From: Bacteroidia bacterium
Lineage (GTDB): Bacteria > Bacteroidota > Bacteroidia > Cytophagales > Cyclobacteriaceae
DNA: 64,000 nt
Direction: 5' to 3'
NCBI GenBank assembly: GCA_030426345.1
Contig: JAUHYU010000001.1
Span: 86,717-150,716 of the forward strand
Shown here: positions 36,093 to 46,638 of the stretch, one piece after another
Numbering within the stretch: the first letter of the stretch is position 1
How the letters are laid out: each line of letters starts with the position of its first letter
Program-made: the position numbers and the translations under genes
Notes under the pieces: generated by a model
What the model was told of the DNA's origin: nothing
What the model saw: the letters and a program-made list of their open reading frames with translations, nothing else
Database searches by the model: none

Positions 36093-38024
36093 TTATTGAT
36101 TACCCCAACCAGGGTTTTGCTTTAAAGCCGGATTCAACTCGATCTGAGTTGTAGGAACAGGATCAAGATAGTTTTTCTTGCTAAAAAGTCTGTTTCCAGC
36201 ATTATCAATGATCAAAGCACCTGCTTTAGTTGTAGCAATTCCTGAATAGCTATATGCAGGCTCTTCTTCGGTAGTCAATCCATGAGCCCATACAGCTGGA
36301 TCAAAGATATTTGAACTTGGATCTTTTGGATTTACTGCAGTCTCATATTCTGTGCTGGCTCCTCCATATTGAACATATGCAGTACATATATTCCTGTTGA
36401 GTTCTGTTTCAGCAATTCCCCAACGCTTTAAATCACTAAATCGGAATCCTTCGCCAAATAATTCAATGCCTCTTTCCCTCCTAATCTCACCTAACATATT
36501 GAGGTCACTATAAGGCGCGATCAAAGCAGCAGTCAATGGAGCAACACCAGCCCTTTCCCTCAATAAATTGATTGAAAGATCAAGGTCTCCATCTGAAATA
36601 GATCCACTACCAAGTTCAACAGTTGCTTCAGCATATATCAACAATACTTCACCATACCTGATCAGTGGATAATTCTCTGAGGCTTCATTTTGTTGACGTC
36701 CTCTGTGATTTGAAACCATCTTGAACCCTTGGTAACCTAAATTACGACCATTCGATGGCGCATCTAGATTTGGCACATATCTGAAGTCAAAACTCTGGTC
36801 CTCAATATTTTCATTCCAGATGCCTCCACCGCCACGTCCACTGGCTCCGTAGCCCCAGTAATAGTCTATGGGAACAGCGACAAAAGAAGCAACACGAAGA
36901 TCACGGTTTTGAAACTCATCGACCATATTGTCGTAACCCTGGAACAATGATGAATGCTGGATTGGCAAACCATCGGTGCAAAGGTACATATCCATCAATT
37001 TACGGTTAGGACTAACCGGCATCGCGTGCTGGTTGTTATGCCTGGTCTGACGGAAGGTATAGTCATAAATAGTCTGAAAAATGAATTCCTTATTATCGGC
37101 CTTTGTTAGGCCGGCAGGATTATCTCCACCATCATCCAGCGTAAACAAGTAATGGAGGTGCCTGTCTCCTAATTCAGCCCGCTTGTCCCAAAGTTCAAAT
37201 TGGCCACCAGTAATAATACCTGAAGCCAAGCTTTTCGCCTCATTGAGCATATCATCGACAGATGGATATCCAGCAGGCTTTGCAGAACCTGCTTCACCAT
37301 CAGTTGAATTACCTACATACTTTTCCCAGGTGGCTTGGAAAAGCAGTATGCGGGCTTTAAAAGCTTGAGCTGCTTCTTTGCTTAGTTTACCGAGATCACT
37401 AGAGCTCAGGCTGCTTTGACTAGGAAGCAAGGCAATAGCTTGATCTAAATCATCAAATATCTGTTTTGCCACTTCATAACGGCTGTTCCTTGGCCCATAT
37501 AAAACTTCTGAAGAAATATCCAGAGCGGTAGTAACAATTGGCACACCACCAAAGCGAACCAATAATTTGTTGTGATGCCAAGCCCTGAAAAAGTAAGCTG
37601 TTCCCATGGGTACCGCTATCTCTGACACTTCACCAGGATAAAGCTCTACCTTATCCAGTAGCTGGTTTACAGCTCGCATTTGATTGTAATTGTCTTCCCA
37701 AACATCATCCTCATTGGGTGCAAGCGAGTATCCCTGTCCATACTGTCTTTCAGATCCATATCCAATGTTGGTAGATAGATCAGATGCAGCATCATATTCC
37801 TGACTACCAACCTGACTTGTACCACCAGTACCGGATTCATAACCTAAACGGGTATACAAATAATTAGCCGCTAGTTCAAATTGGTCTGGAGTTTCGTAGT
37901 ATACAGCTTCTGAAACGAAATCCTGTGGATCCTGATCCAGGAAATCCTGACAACTGCTCATGAACAAGCCCACAAATAAAAGCGCCAGACTTAGTCCTTT
38001 TATATTAATACTTATATTTTTCAT
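36093..38024 (-). CDS. SusD/RagB-family glycan-binding outer-membrane lipoprotein
   Basis: A SusD-like protein of about 643 residues that captures oligosaccharide at the cell surface and forms the lid on the SusC transporter. The start at 38024 (MKNISINIKG) gives a signal peptide ending in the lipobox MSSCQDFLDQDP. Family blocks include YETPDQFELAANYLYTRLG (alpha-helical TPR core), GTAYFFRAWHHNKLL, the C-terminal NYPLIRYGEVLLIYAEA and RRERGIELFGEGFRFSDLKRWG. It directly follows SusC with a 29 bp gap. Ligand specificity cannot be told from sequence. Confidence 0.95.
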   Translation of the reverse strand: MKNISINIKGLSLALLFVGLFMSSCQDFLDQDPQDFVSEAVYYETPDQFELAANYLYTRLGYESGTGGTSQVGSQEYDAASDLSTNIGYGSERQYGQGYSLAPNEDDVWEDNYNQMRAVNQLLDKVELYPGEVSEIAVPMGTAYFFRAWHHNKLLVRFGGVPIVTTALDISSEVLYGPRNSRYEVAKQIFDDLDQAIALLPSQSSLSSSDLGKLSKEAAQAFKARILLFQATWEKYVGNSTDGEAGSAKPAGYPSVDDMLNEAKSLASGIITGGQFELWDKRAELGDRHLHYLFTLDDGGDNPAGLTKADNKEFIFQTIYDYTFRQTRHNNQHAMPVSPNRKLMDMYLCTDGLPIQHSSLFQGYDNMVDEFQNRDLRVASFVAVPIDYYWGYGASGRGGGGIWNENIEDQSFDFRYVPNLDAPSNGRNLGYQGFKMVSNHRGRQQNEASENYPLIRYGEVLLIYAEATVELGSGSISDGDLDLSINLLRERAGVAPLTAALIAPYSDLNMLGEIRRERGIELFGEGFRFSDLKRWGIAETELNRNICTAYVQYGGASTEYETAVNPKDPSSNIFDPAVWAHGLTTEEEPAYSYSGIATTKAGALIIDNAGNRLFSKKNYLDPVPTTQIELNPALKQNPGWGNQ

Positions 38025-38053
38025 CTTATTATATTCCTTTAAGAGTTTCAAAA

Positions 38054-41000
38054 TTAAAAAGTAGCTTCTATACTAAACATCAAAGAAGAATTATATGGAT
38101 ATATATCACCATTGGTCTGATCATTATCAGCTTCAGGATCTAACCCATCTTTTACATTGCTTATGGTAAACAAATCATTGCCACTAACAGAGATGCGTGT
38201 TCTTCCCATTTTCAGCTTTTCCATTACACTGATTGGAATAGTATAACCAAGTGATATCACTTTTGCACGTACATAAGATGCTTTGACTACATTCACGTCA
38301 TTTCGATGATCATAATTCCATGCTTTCCTTGGTCCGTTGTAATGAATTATTGGGAAATCAGCATTTGTGTTATCAGGAGTCCAGCTTCTATCAATATAGG
38401 TGTTGTTCTGATTGTTCCACCATCTTCTGAATGGATAGCCTAATGTTCCGGTTCGAAGGATATTTACATCAGCTACACCCTGGAAGAAAGCTCTAAAGTC
38501 GAAACCTTTCCAATCAAGGCCCAGATTTAAATTAAAGCTGTAATGTGGATTAGCATCACCATAGAATACCAGGTCATCATCTGTGATAATACCATCAGGC
38601 ACCCCATCAGGACCGCTCACATCAACACGTCGTACACTACCAGGAGTAAGTTTGTCTTTGCTCCTGTAGGTAGGAAGCAGTGTCCCTGCTTTCATTACTG
38701 TCTGGTCTGACTCGTTTTCAAAACCCAACTGATTATAATAAGCAACTACTTCCTCTTCATTCTGCAAATAACCATCAGTTTTGAAAACAAATAAAGATTT
38801 AAGAGGATAGCCTTCTACAATTGCATTCTCTCCTCTGTTAATATTTACAGCTCCATCCATTCTCGTAACCTCACTTTTAGAATCCCAAATTGCTGCACCT
38901 ATGTGGTAGGTCCAATCTCCGATTTTATCCCTCCAATTGAGTGATAATTCCCAACCTTTAGTACTGAAATCCCCACTGTTGGTTTTTGGTGCAGTTGCAC
39001 CCAATACCTGTGGATATGTAATAGGTATCAACATATCGTTGTTCTGTCTATGGAAATACTCAAAAGTACCACTCAACTTGCTATCAATTACAGAAAAGTC
39101 CAAACCAATATTAGAAGTGGCCACTCTTTCCCATGTACGGTCTGTTGTTGTCATGCTAGCTATCCTGGCAGTACCATATAAGGAAGGTGACACACCAAAA
39201 TAAGTCGATGCACCAGTATTGATACCAGAGATATAGTCATAAGCCCCAATACCTGTCAGTGATCCCATTTCACCATACGAAGCTCTTAGTTTTAATTCAT
39301 TGATAAAACTACTTGATTTCATGAAGCTCATTTGAGATATACGCCATGCTGCCATACCACTGTAGAAATCCTTCCATCTGTAATCAGGATCTAATTGTGA
39401 CGAACCGTCTCTTCTCGCCAAACCTTCCAATATAAACATATCCTTATAGTCATAGTTTATCCTGGCGATATAAGATAACAGACCTATTGCCTCACTCCCA
39501 CCTGAATTTTTCCAGGTAGTTGGATCTCCTGTGTTGATATCATCCAAATCATTAGAAGCCATATTTGCCCTGTACAATCCATACTCATTGGTTTGCTTTT
39601 GCTCAGCTATAGCTCCTATCATTATTGCAAACGAGTGATTATTGACAGTACGTTTGTAGTTACCCTGAAATACATGGTTTTGGAAACCAACTCTTGCCTC
39701 ATCAATATCCACATATGTTCCAGCTTGACCGGGGCTTATAGTAAATGGGTTATTGTCCCAATCATATACTGTATATTGGGTTCGTCGGTTTGTTGCCAAA
39801 GTGCTCCTTTGAGTGAAACTTCCCTGGTATTTAAATGACAATCCTTTTGCGTATTTGTTCAGATCGAAGTTAACGGTGACACCAAGACGAAAAGCTTCCT
39901 GTTCTTCTTTATTTCTTCCACCTTCCTCAAGCTTCGCAAGAATATTATTATTCCAAAGATTATAGTAATTGCCAGCAGGATTGTAAATAGGGAATGCCTC
40001 AAAGTTTCCAATCGATTCTCCCAAACCCTGATTAGGAGCGTCAATCATCCTGTTATCATAACCTACGTTAAATTCAGTTTGAACCAAATCGCTGAGGTCA
40101 TAAGATAAATTTGTTTGAATGTTGAACCTTTTGGCACCGTCATAAACAAGCTCCATTGGTGATCTGTCATTTGCAAATCCAAATGAAGTTCTATATCTGG
40201 CTTTTTCATTTCCTCCAGAAAGTGAAACTGTATGTCTTTGGGATAATGTAGTACCATATATATAATCATACTGCCTTATATCTTCGAAACGATGTTCATC
40301 ACCAGAAAAGAAATAAGGATCAGGAGCATAAGTAAATGTGCCATCTGCCATTTGCTGCCATTCATCCTCAGTAAAGAACCGACCTGTAAAACCTTCAGTT
40401 TGAGGATTTCCGTCATTATCAAGATAATCGATCATGTCATTTCTACCCCCCAAAAGCCATAGATCTGCCAGTTCTGATAAGTTAGCAGTAGGGTAATCAA
40501 AGGCATAGTTCAGCTGAAAGTCTCCCCTGTATTCCACTTTCGTTTTACCGGCGCTTCCTTTTTTAGTAGTGACAAGGATTACACCAGCCGCTGCCTTAAT
40601 ACCATAAATCGCTGCTGCGCCATCCTTCAGGACAGAGATATTTGCAATATCATTCGGATTGATGGTTGAAAATTGCCACTGTGGTATTTCCAACCCATCT
40701 AACAAGATCAAAGGATCTGAACCGTTCACAGAAATATCACCACGGATCTTAATATCCAATCCCTCATTTCCAGGTCGTGATGAAGTTCGTGTAATTGTCA
40801 AACCTGGTACCTCACCCTGAAGTGCCAACACAGCACTTGAAGTATTCTTACCTTGAATAACCTCTTCGCCAGAAATCTGTGAAACGGATCCGGCTACTGT
40901 TTTCCTTGACTGTGTACCGAAACCAACCACGACAATTTCATCTAAAGCAGTAATATCTTGCATCATGACAAGATCGATAACCGATTGGTTACCAATGACC

Positions 41001-41320
41001 ATTTCTTCCTGGATGAAACCAACCGAACTAAACACAAGCACGGTTTCACTACCAGGCACTTCGATAGAATACCTACCTTCGATATCAGATACCGTTCCTT
41101 GAGTAGTTCCTTTAATTATTACATTGACGCCTGGCAGGCCTCCTTCATCTTCCGAGGAAGTTACCTTTCCGGTAATCGTCTTCCCTTGCTGAATTTCACT
41201 TTCATGGATTTTAGAGGCTTTTTTTCCTTTCTCTGGCCTATCGGCAGAGTTAACTTGTGTTGTAGCTGCTATCAAACAGAATGATAAGGCCACAATTAGC
41301 ATTTTTTTCATATTGTACAT
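38054..41320 (-). CDS. SusC/RagA-family TonB-dependent outer-membrane transporter
   Basis: A TonB-dependent importer of about 1088 residues for the locus oligosaccharides. After the signal peptide comes a carboxypeptidase-regulatory-like domain (ITGKVTSSEDEGGLPGVNVIIKG), a TonB-box-like region (DEIVVVGFGTQSRKTVAGSVS), the plug (IRGDISVNGSDPLILLDG) and a long beta-barrel ending in MFSIEATF, with the aromatic C-terminus needed for BAM insertion. No STN domain is present, so there is no anti-sigma signalling link. The start at 41320 puts the signal peptide at the N-terminus; the ATG at 41311 is an equally good alternative. Confidence 0.95.
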   Translation of the reverse strand: MYNMKKMLIVALSFCLIAATTQVNSADRPEKGKKASKIHESEIQQGKTITGKVTSSEDEGGLPGVNVIIKGTTQGTVSDIEGRYSIEVPGSETVLVFSSVGFIQEEMVIGNQSVIDLVMMQDITALDEIVVVGFGTQSRKTVAGSVSQISGEEVIQGKNTSSAVLALQGEVPGLTITRTSSRPGNEGLDIKIRGDISVNGSDPLILLDGLEIPQWQFSTINPNDIANISVLKDGAAAIYGIKAAAGVILVTTKKGSAGKTKVEYRGDFQLNYAFDYPTANLSELADLWLLGGRNDMIDYLDNDGNPQTEGFTGRFFTEDEWQQMADGTFTYAPDPYFFSGDEHRFEDIRQYDYIYGTTLSQRHTVSLSGGNEKARYRTSFGFANDRSPMELVYDGAKRFNIQTNLSYDLSDLVQTEFNVGYDNRMIDAPNQGLGESIGNFEAFPIYNPAGNYYNLWNNNILAKLEEGGRNKEEQEAFRLGVTVNFDLNKYAKGLSFKYQGSFTQRSTLATNRRTQYTVYDWDNNPFTISPGQAGTYVDIDEARVGFQNHVFQGNYKRTVNNHSFAIMIGAIAEQKQTNEYGLYRANMASNDLDDINTGDPTTWKNSGGSEAIGLLSYIARINYDYKDMFILEGLARRDGSSQLDPDYRWKDFYSGMAAWRISQMSFMKSSSFINELKLRASYGEMGSLTGIGAYDYISGINTGASTYFGVSPSLYGTARIASMTTTDRTWERVATSNIGLDFSVIDSKLSGTFEYFHRQNNDMLIPITYPQVLGATAPKTNSGDFSTKGWELSLNWRDKIGDWTYHIGAAIWDSKSEVTRMDGAVNINRGENAIVEGYPLKSLFVFKTDGYLQNEEEVVAYYNQLGFENESDQTVMKAGTLLPTYRSKDKLTPGSVRRVDVSGPDGVPDGIITDDDLVFYGDANPHYSFNLNLGLDWKGFDFRAFFQGVADVNILRTGTLGYPFRRWWNNQNNTYIDRSWTPDNTNADFPIIHYNGPRKAWNYDHRNDVNVVKASYVRAKVISLGYTIPISVMEKLKMGRTRISVSGNDLFTISNVKDGLDPEADNDQTNGDIYPYNSSLMFSIEATF

Positions 41321-41396
41321 AGTTTTTTCATTTTGAAGAATTGTTGAAATAAAATTTAAAATTGATTTTAGAATAGGTCGGATTGACCTCATCTTA

Positions 41397-41421
41397 ACTT
41401 ATTCCTATATATCGAATAAGT
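41397..41421 (-). promoter_or_regulatory. Inverted repeat upstream of susC, possible regulator site
   Basis: An 8 bp perfect inverted repeat (acttattc 41397-41404, gaataagt 41414-41421) with a 9 nt spacer, about 80 nt upstream of the susC start and next to a second small repeat (aggtc/gacct, 41375-41389). Position and symmetry suit a binding site for the AraC-type domain of the hybrid regulator, but there is no direct evidence. Confidence 0.3.
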
Positions 41422-41497
41422 ATCTTTTGGGCATTCATCTGAAGGTGGAATTGCACGATGCCTTATCCACCCAATCTGCGGGATCTTTAAGTATAGT

Positions 41498-41586
41498 TTC
41501 TACATAGAAATAATTTTAGGTTTTAGATTTATATAAGGAAACTCGATGTTTTGATAGTTTTTCCTTATGAGCAATACTATGTAGAA
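41498..41586 (-). repeat. Nested inverted repeats between regulator and susC
   Basis: An outer pair (ttctacatag 41498-41507, ctatgtagaa 41577-41586) encloses an inner pair (ataaggaaa near 41532, tttccttat near 41561). On RNA these could form a long branched hairpin in the susC leader or past the end of the regulator transcript. There is no T-tract after it, so it does not look like a simple terminator. Confidence 0.4.
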
Positions 41587-41687
41587 TCTTGAAATTTGGG
41601 TATAAATTATCATCCAACCATGATAAATCATGGTGCATATTCATCGCGATGGCCCTTAAATCATACTATAAGGCCTTTTACTGTAAT

Positions 41688-44600
41688 TTAATTATTGTTT
41701 GCAGCGTAATCATTTGGCGTCAATCCAAACAGTTCTCGAAAGGTTTTACTAAAATATGCAGTGGAATTGAACCCGGACATATAGGCAATTTCCTTGATAG
41801 ACATATTGCCTTTTACCAATAATCCTGAAGCGTATTTTAATCTGATGGTCCGGATAAAATAGCTTGGGTTTTGGCCGGTAAGTGCATTTATTTTCCTGTA
41901 AAATTGCGATCTACTCAATCCGATTTCTTTGAGCAATTGATCCAGGCTGAAATCAGGATCACTGATATTGTCCATGATGACTCCTGTTGCTTTGTCGAGA
42001 AAAGCTTCGTCAAGCGTGTTTGTAGCGATTTCACCTGAATTGATCATTCCACCCATGGAAGAAAATTTCTCCCGCAGTCTTTTCTTCGTTTCCAGCAAAT
42101 TTTGGATTCTTGCCTTCAACACACTGATGTTGAACGGCTTAGGAAGGTATTCATCGGCACCGGTCATGTATCCTTGTATCCGGTCTTCTTCCTGACTTCT
42201 GGCAGTCAGCAGGATGACAGGAATATGGCATGTTTCCAAATCGGACTTAATCGTTTTGCACATTTCAAAACCATCCATTTCTGGCATCATCACATCACTG
42301 ATGATGATGTCCGGAAAGTGCTTTCTGACCAATTCCAATCCATCTACACCATTGATGGCTTCTCTTACTTTATACAATTGCCCAAGTTCCTTTTTAAGAT
42401 GTATCCTCAGTTCTTTATTATCCTCTACAATGAGCACCATGGGTTTTTTGCCCTTTTCTACAGTCTCTACTGATGTTTCAAGATCAGATATGGAAGCATG
42501 GTCAGATATGGACATTTCGTACTCTACAGCTTTCAATGAATTTTCGTCAACCTTATAGTTGCTTATATCAGGTATCTTGGCATTGATCTGGTGGGATTTT
42601 TTCCAACGAACCTCCAGAGGAAGATGGATTATAAATGTACTCCCCTTTTGATATTCACTCTCAATCATAATTTCCCCACCATGGAGCTCCACCAAACCTT
42701 TTGTAAAATTAAGGCCTATGCCTGTGCCAGTCTTTGAACTATCGCTATGAAAAAACCTGCTAAAAACATCTTTCAATTGCTCCTTTTTAAAACCCACCCC
42801 GGTATCGCTGATACGGATTTCTATCACTTCACCTTTTTTGCGGTATTTCAACAGATTTGACTGCTTGACTTTAGAAACTGAAAACATGACCCGCCCGCCC
42901 GATTCAGTGAATTTGATGGCATTGGAAAGCAGATTGGTCAAGATTTTCTCATACTTATCAGGATCAAAAATCACAGGTAGTTCCTCCAGCGGGCTTTTAA
43001 ATTCCAAATCAATATTCTTAACCTTCGCAAGGTTTGTAAAAAGCAAGTATACGTCTTTGCTAAATCTCAAAATATCCCCTTTTACAGCATTTAGTTGATC
43101 CTTGCCCAAATCCAATTTTCTAAAATCCAGCAACTGGTTTACCAGATTTAACAAGCGACTGGCGCTGCGCTGTATGGTCAATGCGGAACTTTTTACTTCC
43201 TCGGGGTTATCAAAAGAGGATATTATCCGATCGATTGGATTTAATATCAATGTCAATGGTGTTCTGAATTCATGGGAAACATTGATAAAAAATTGTAATT
43301 TTTGTTGATCGAGTTCGTGTTCCTTTTCATCCCTTACCAGCCTTGTATAATACTTTATCCCAAACCAGAATATCAATACCAGCACGATGCCATAAATCAC
43401 AAAAGCCCACCATGTTTTCCACGGAGGAGGAAGCACATTTACGTTGAATGAAGCGCTTGATGCAGACTCCAAATCTCCATCAATGAAAGACCTGACTTCA
43501 AAGGTGTATTGGCCGGGCGGAATGTTCGAATAGTTCGCCACCCTATTGCTACCAGCCTCAATGTAATCATTGTCCAAACCGATCATTTTATAAGAATACT
43601 GTAGGCGCTCGGGGTTTTCATAATGTAGGGCAACATATTCAATACTTATATAGCTTTCATTGTACTTGAGCTCTAATTCTGTAGTATTGGATATTGAACT
43701 GTATAGTAGTACCCGATTATTAACCGTGTCACCAACATTGACAACTTGGTTATTTAATCTGAACTTCGTGAATACAGGTTTTACTTTTCCTTCCACGAAA
43801 TTTATCTCCGCTGGATCAAAGAGATTGAACCCATTGATCCCGCCAATCAGAATTCTACCATCATTTGTTTTGTCTATGGATTTGCTTTGAAATTCCAAGC
43901 CTTGCAAACCATCGTGGACATTAAAGTTTTTAAATTCATTGGTCTCAGGATTTAATCTTGACAGCCCATATTTAGTGGTGCACCATATAAACCCCTCGTT
44001 ATCCTCGGATATTCCAAGAATGAGGTTGTTTGGCAATCCTTCTTTAATGGAATATGATTGTATCATGGACAGGTCACTGGCCAATTTATGCAACCCAAGA
44101 TCCGAACCGATCCATATAAACCCTGAATGATCCTCAAAGATATTATTGATTCGATAGCCCTGAAGGTTTTTCTCTTTTATAATGTTAAACTCCATCCTTT
44201 CAGGAATATATGCCTCCAAATCAGACAACTGCAGATAGCACAAACCAAGTGAAGTGCCCACAAATAGCCTGTTCTTTGAATCAATAAAATTCGAGAAAAC
44301 TAAGTTGCTGATCAGGCTTGTTGAATCATAAATATCATTATGGTAACTATAAAATTCCCCGGAGTTGGGATCAAACAGATTCAATCCATCTGTCTGGGTA
44401 CCTAACCACAACCTATGCAAAGAATCTTCTACCGCGCACCACACAGTATTCTGCCCTATGGAATATGGGTTGGAAGCGTCATGTAAAAACCTTTTTGCCG
44501 TCTTTGTTTTTGGGTTGAATAAATTTAACCCGCCATCCCAAGTGCACACCCATATGGAATGGTCAAAACTTTCTGTCAGAAACAGAATCTTATCAGAACT

Positions 44601-45869
44601 GATTGTATTGGGATTTCTGGCATCTGTAGTGAAGTATTCAAACGTATTGTTTTTTTCATTAAAAAGATTCAGCCCTCCTCCATCAGTGCCAATCCATATT
44701 CTATTATGTTCATCCACAAGTACCGACTGGCCTATGTAGGTACTGAGACTATTGGCATTACCTGGCTGATGAAAATAATGACCAAATGAAGATTTGGACA
44801 AGTCCAATTTGCTCACTCCCTTGTTGTAGGTTGCAATCCAAAATATGCCGTCCTTGTCTTCAAGGATATGGGAAGGTTGATTATTTGGCAATGAAAACGG
44901 ATCGACGGGATTGTGCTCGATATGCTGAATCAGACCTTTTTTTTTATCAATTAAAAAAATTCCAAAACCATCAGTGGCTATCCATATCATACCATTGTTA
45001 TCCTGATACATATGAAATACCGGAGTTGGTGTTTTTGTAAATGAAACGTGCTTGGCCTCATTGGTGCTTTGGCTCCAAACCACAAGTTTTGACAGGTCAT
45101 TGCCTATCCAAAAATCCCCGTCAGCATCTATCATTACCAACTTTGGGATATGCCCTAAGTTGTATCCCAATGGGACATCAATCCGTTTCCGTTCAAACTC
45201 ATCTGCCTCAGGGTTATAGGCGTTGAGGAATTTCCCATCTGTAACGGCCCAAATTCGACCTTCCCGGTCTTCTACTATATTTGTAACAATATTGTTGTCA
45301 ATAGAATTTTTGTCATTGACATTATTTGAAAAATGCTTAATCGACAATTTTTGATAATCAAACTGATCTGCACCATCCAATAATATCTGGCTCAGCCCAT
45401 TAGTAGTAGCTATCCAAAGCGCATTGGATTTTTCATCATAAAGCAGATCATTGATGACATCACGCGCAACGGAGTTTGAGTCCCGATCTATAAACAAATT
45501 AATCCTAATAAATCGCTCCTTTTGTTTTTGAAAGACATTTAGGCCATTGCTGGTTCCAATCCATAAATTTCCTTTACTATCTTCAACAATTGAATTTACC
45601 CGATTATTGCTTATGGAATTTTGATCGTTTAGTACTGGCCTGTAAATCTCAAAAGAATAACCATCATACCTGTTTAAGCCATCTATGGTCGCAAACCATA
45701 AAAACCCCTCACCGTCCTGAAAAGTTTCCACACAAGTGCTGCTAGACAGTCCTTCAAGCGTAGAGAAAGTTGCGAATTTTAAATTGCTGAGTTGAGCATT
45801 TACTCCAGTTACCAGAAAACAAAATATCCCAAATAAAAATATTTTCGGATCCTTATTTCTCAAATTCAT
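41688..45869 (-). CDS. Hybrid two-component system regulator (HTCS)
   Basis: A 1393-residue one-protein sensor and regulator for the polysaccharide locus. A signal peptide (1-25) is followed by two beta-propellers of reg_prop repeats (30-690; for example GFLWFATIDGLNRYDG, NLWIGTSNGLNVF). A Y_Y_Y domain (730-810) and one membrane helix (818-838) come next. The HisKA domain has His 866 in FINVSHEFRTPL and is followed by HATPase (Asn 983 in LLSNAIKFT). A receiver domain carries Asp 1192 (IISDVMMPEMDG), and an AraC-type helix-turn-helix lies at about 1290-1390. The periplasmic propellers sense an oligosaccharide and the AraC domain activates susCD and the enzymes. Confidence 0.95.
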   Translation of the reverse strand: MNLRNKDPKIFLFGIFCFLVTGVNAQLSNLKFATFSTLEGLSSSTCVETFQDGEGFLWFATIDGLNRYDGYSFEIYRPVLNDQNSISNNRVNSIVEDSKGNLWIGTSNGLNVFQKQKERFIRINLFIDRDSNSVARDVINDLLYDEKSNALWIATTNGLSQILLDGADQFDYQKLSIKHFSNNVNDKNSIDNNIVTNIVEDREGRIWAVTDGKFLNAYNPEADEFERKRIDVPLGYNLGHIPKLVMIDADGDFWIGNDLSKLVVWSQSTNEAKHVSFTKTPTPVFHMYQDNNGMIWIATDGFGIFLIDKKKGLIQHIEHNPVDPFSLPNNQPSHILEDKDGIFWIATYNKGVSKLDLSKSSFGHYFHQPGNANSLSTYIGQSVLVDEHNRIWIGTDGGGLNLFNEKNNTFEYFTTDARNPNTISSDKILFLTESFDHSIWVCTWDGGLNLFNPKTKTAKRFLHDASNPYSIGQNTVWCAVEDSLHRLWLGTQTDGLNLFDPNSGEFYSYHNDIYDSTSLISNLVFSNFIDSKNRLFVGTSLGLCYLQLSDLEAYIPERMEFNIIKEKNLQGYRINNIFEDHSGFIWIGSDLGLHKLASDLSMIQSYSIKEGLPNNLILGISEDNEGFIWCTTKYGLSRLNPETNEFKNFNVHDGLQGLEFQSKSIDKTNDGRILIGGINGFNLFDPAEINFVEGKVKPVFTKFRLNNQVVNVGDTVNNRVLLYSSISNTTELELKYNESYISIEYVALHYENPERLQYSYKMIGLDNDYIEAGSNRVANYSNIPPGQYTFEVRSFIDGDLESASSASFNVNVLPPPWKTWWAFVIYGIVLVLIFWFGIKYYTRLVRDEKEHELDQQKLQFFINVSHEFRTPLTLILNPIDRIISSFDNPEEVKSSALTIQRSASRLLNLVNQLLDFRKLDLGKDQLNAVKGDILRFSKDVYLLFTNLAKVKNIDLEFKSPLEELPVIFDPDKYEKILTNLLSNAIKFTESGGRVMFSVSKVKQSNLLKYRKKGEVIEIRISDTGVGFKKEQLKDVFSRFFHSDSSKTGTGIGLNFTKGLVELHGGEIMIESEYQKGSTFIIHLPLEVRWKKSHQINAKIPDISNYKVDENSLKAVEYEMSISDHASISDLETSVETVEKGKKPMVLIVEDNKELRIHLKKELGQLYKVREAINGVDGLELVRKHFPDIIISDVMMPEMDGFEMCKTIKSDLETCHIPVILLTARSQEEDRIQGYMTGADEYLPKPFNISVLKARIQNLLETKKRLREKFSSMGGMINSGEIATNTLDEAFLDKATGVIMDNISDPDFSLDQLLKEIGLSRSQFYRKINALTGQNPSYFIRTIRLKYASGLLVKGNMSIKEIAYMSGFNSTAYFSKTFRELFGLTPNDYAANNN

Positions 45870-46395
45870 AATTTAACAAACTCATTTTGGGTTATTAAAG
45901 CCAAAAATACCTATAATCAAAAATAATGTTTTTTACTTGTATCTTCTGTGTTAATCAAGGTAAACCAAATATTCAAATCACTTTTAAATAAAAAGGAAGG
46001 ACACAAGTAATAAATAAAAAAGTGTACGAATCCAGATAAATCTTTGGAGGACTTACAATAAAATACTGTAAAAATGGCCAAACTGCATTAATCATTAATT
46101 GATATTCATTCTTTAAAAATTAACAATCGTTTCTGACTAGGGCGCGATATGGTTTGACTAGTTTCTTCCAGCCTACCAACATTCCATGGATTTTTGATGG
46201 TTTTTGGATGCTTTAAGATATAAGGATTGGAGTCCAAGAGGTCTTGGGTGGTCTGGAAGTAGGAAGACGGCATTAGTTAAGAATTATTCGGTTTGATTAA
46301 TCTTTTACCAAGTTTAAAAAAAATATTAAAAAGGATCGGTTTGGATAAAAAAAGATAGGTTTATCTCAGAAAATGTATGCAATTTGTATGCAAAT

Positions 46396-46433
46396 AAAAA
46401 AAATCACTTATGAATTTTACCTCATAAGTGATT
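46396..46433 (-). terminator. Rho-independent terminator of the former tRNA-Arg gene
   Basis: A perfect 12 bp stem (aatcacttatga 46402-46413, tcataagtgatt 46422-46433) with an 8 nt loop, followed on the minus strand by eight T (top-strand A 46396-46403). It lies 10 nt past the 3' end of the tRNA fragment in the same orientation, so it was probably the native terminator of the tRNA gene before integration. Confidence 0.75.
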
Positions 46434-46443
46434 CATTTTCAAG

Positions 46444-46490
46444 TGATTCCAGAAGGATTCGAACCTTCGACCTACTGCTTAGAAGGCAAT
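46444..46490 (-). tRNA. tRNA-Arg(TCT) 3' half, att site of an integrated element
   Basis: On the minus strand a tRNA can be read from the anticodon arm to the discriminator base. The anticodon stem is attgc/gcagt around the loop CTTCTAA (anticodon TCT; top-strand aga 46481-46483). A short variable loop, the T arm gaagg-TTCGAAT-ccttc and the 3' acceptor strand TGGAATC plus A follow. The D arm and the 5' acceptor strand are missing. The break lies at the 5' side of the anticodon stem, a usual crossover place for tyrosine integrases. The gene for such an integrase lies 150 bp away, so this is best read as an attachment-site half left by integration. Confidence 0.78.
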
Positions 46491-46638
46491 TATTACACTT
46501 TACCGATATTTAACTATTTTCACTTTAAATAGGCTTAAATAGCGTTTTTAGTACTTTTTAATATCAATGGCTTTTTCTATATTTACCTATTATAAAGTAA
46601 TTTGTTTCCCCTTTTGTTTCCCCCAAGTATATTTACCT

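Noticed and set aside
45902..45909. TATTTTTG on the minus strand as the regulator promoter
   Set aside because: It matches TAnnTTTG upstream of the hybrid regulator, but no TTTG -33 element lies at the proper distance; too weak to list as a feature.
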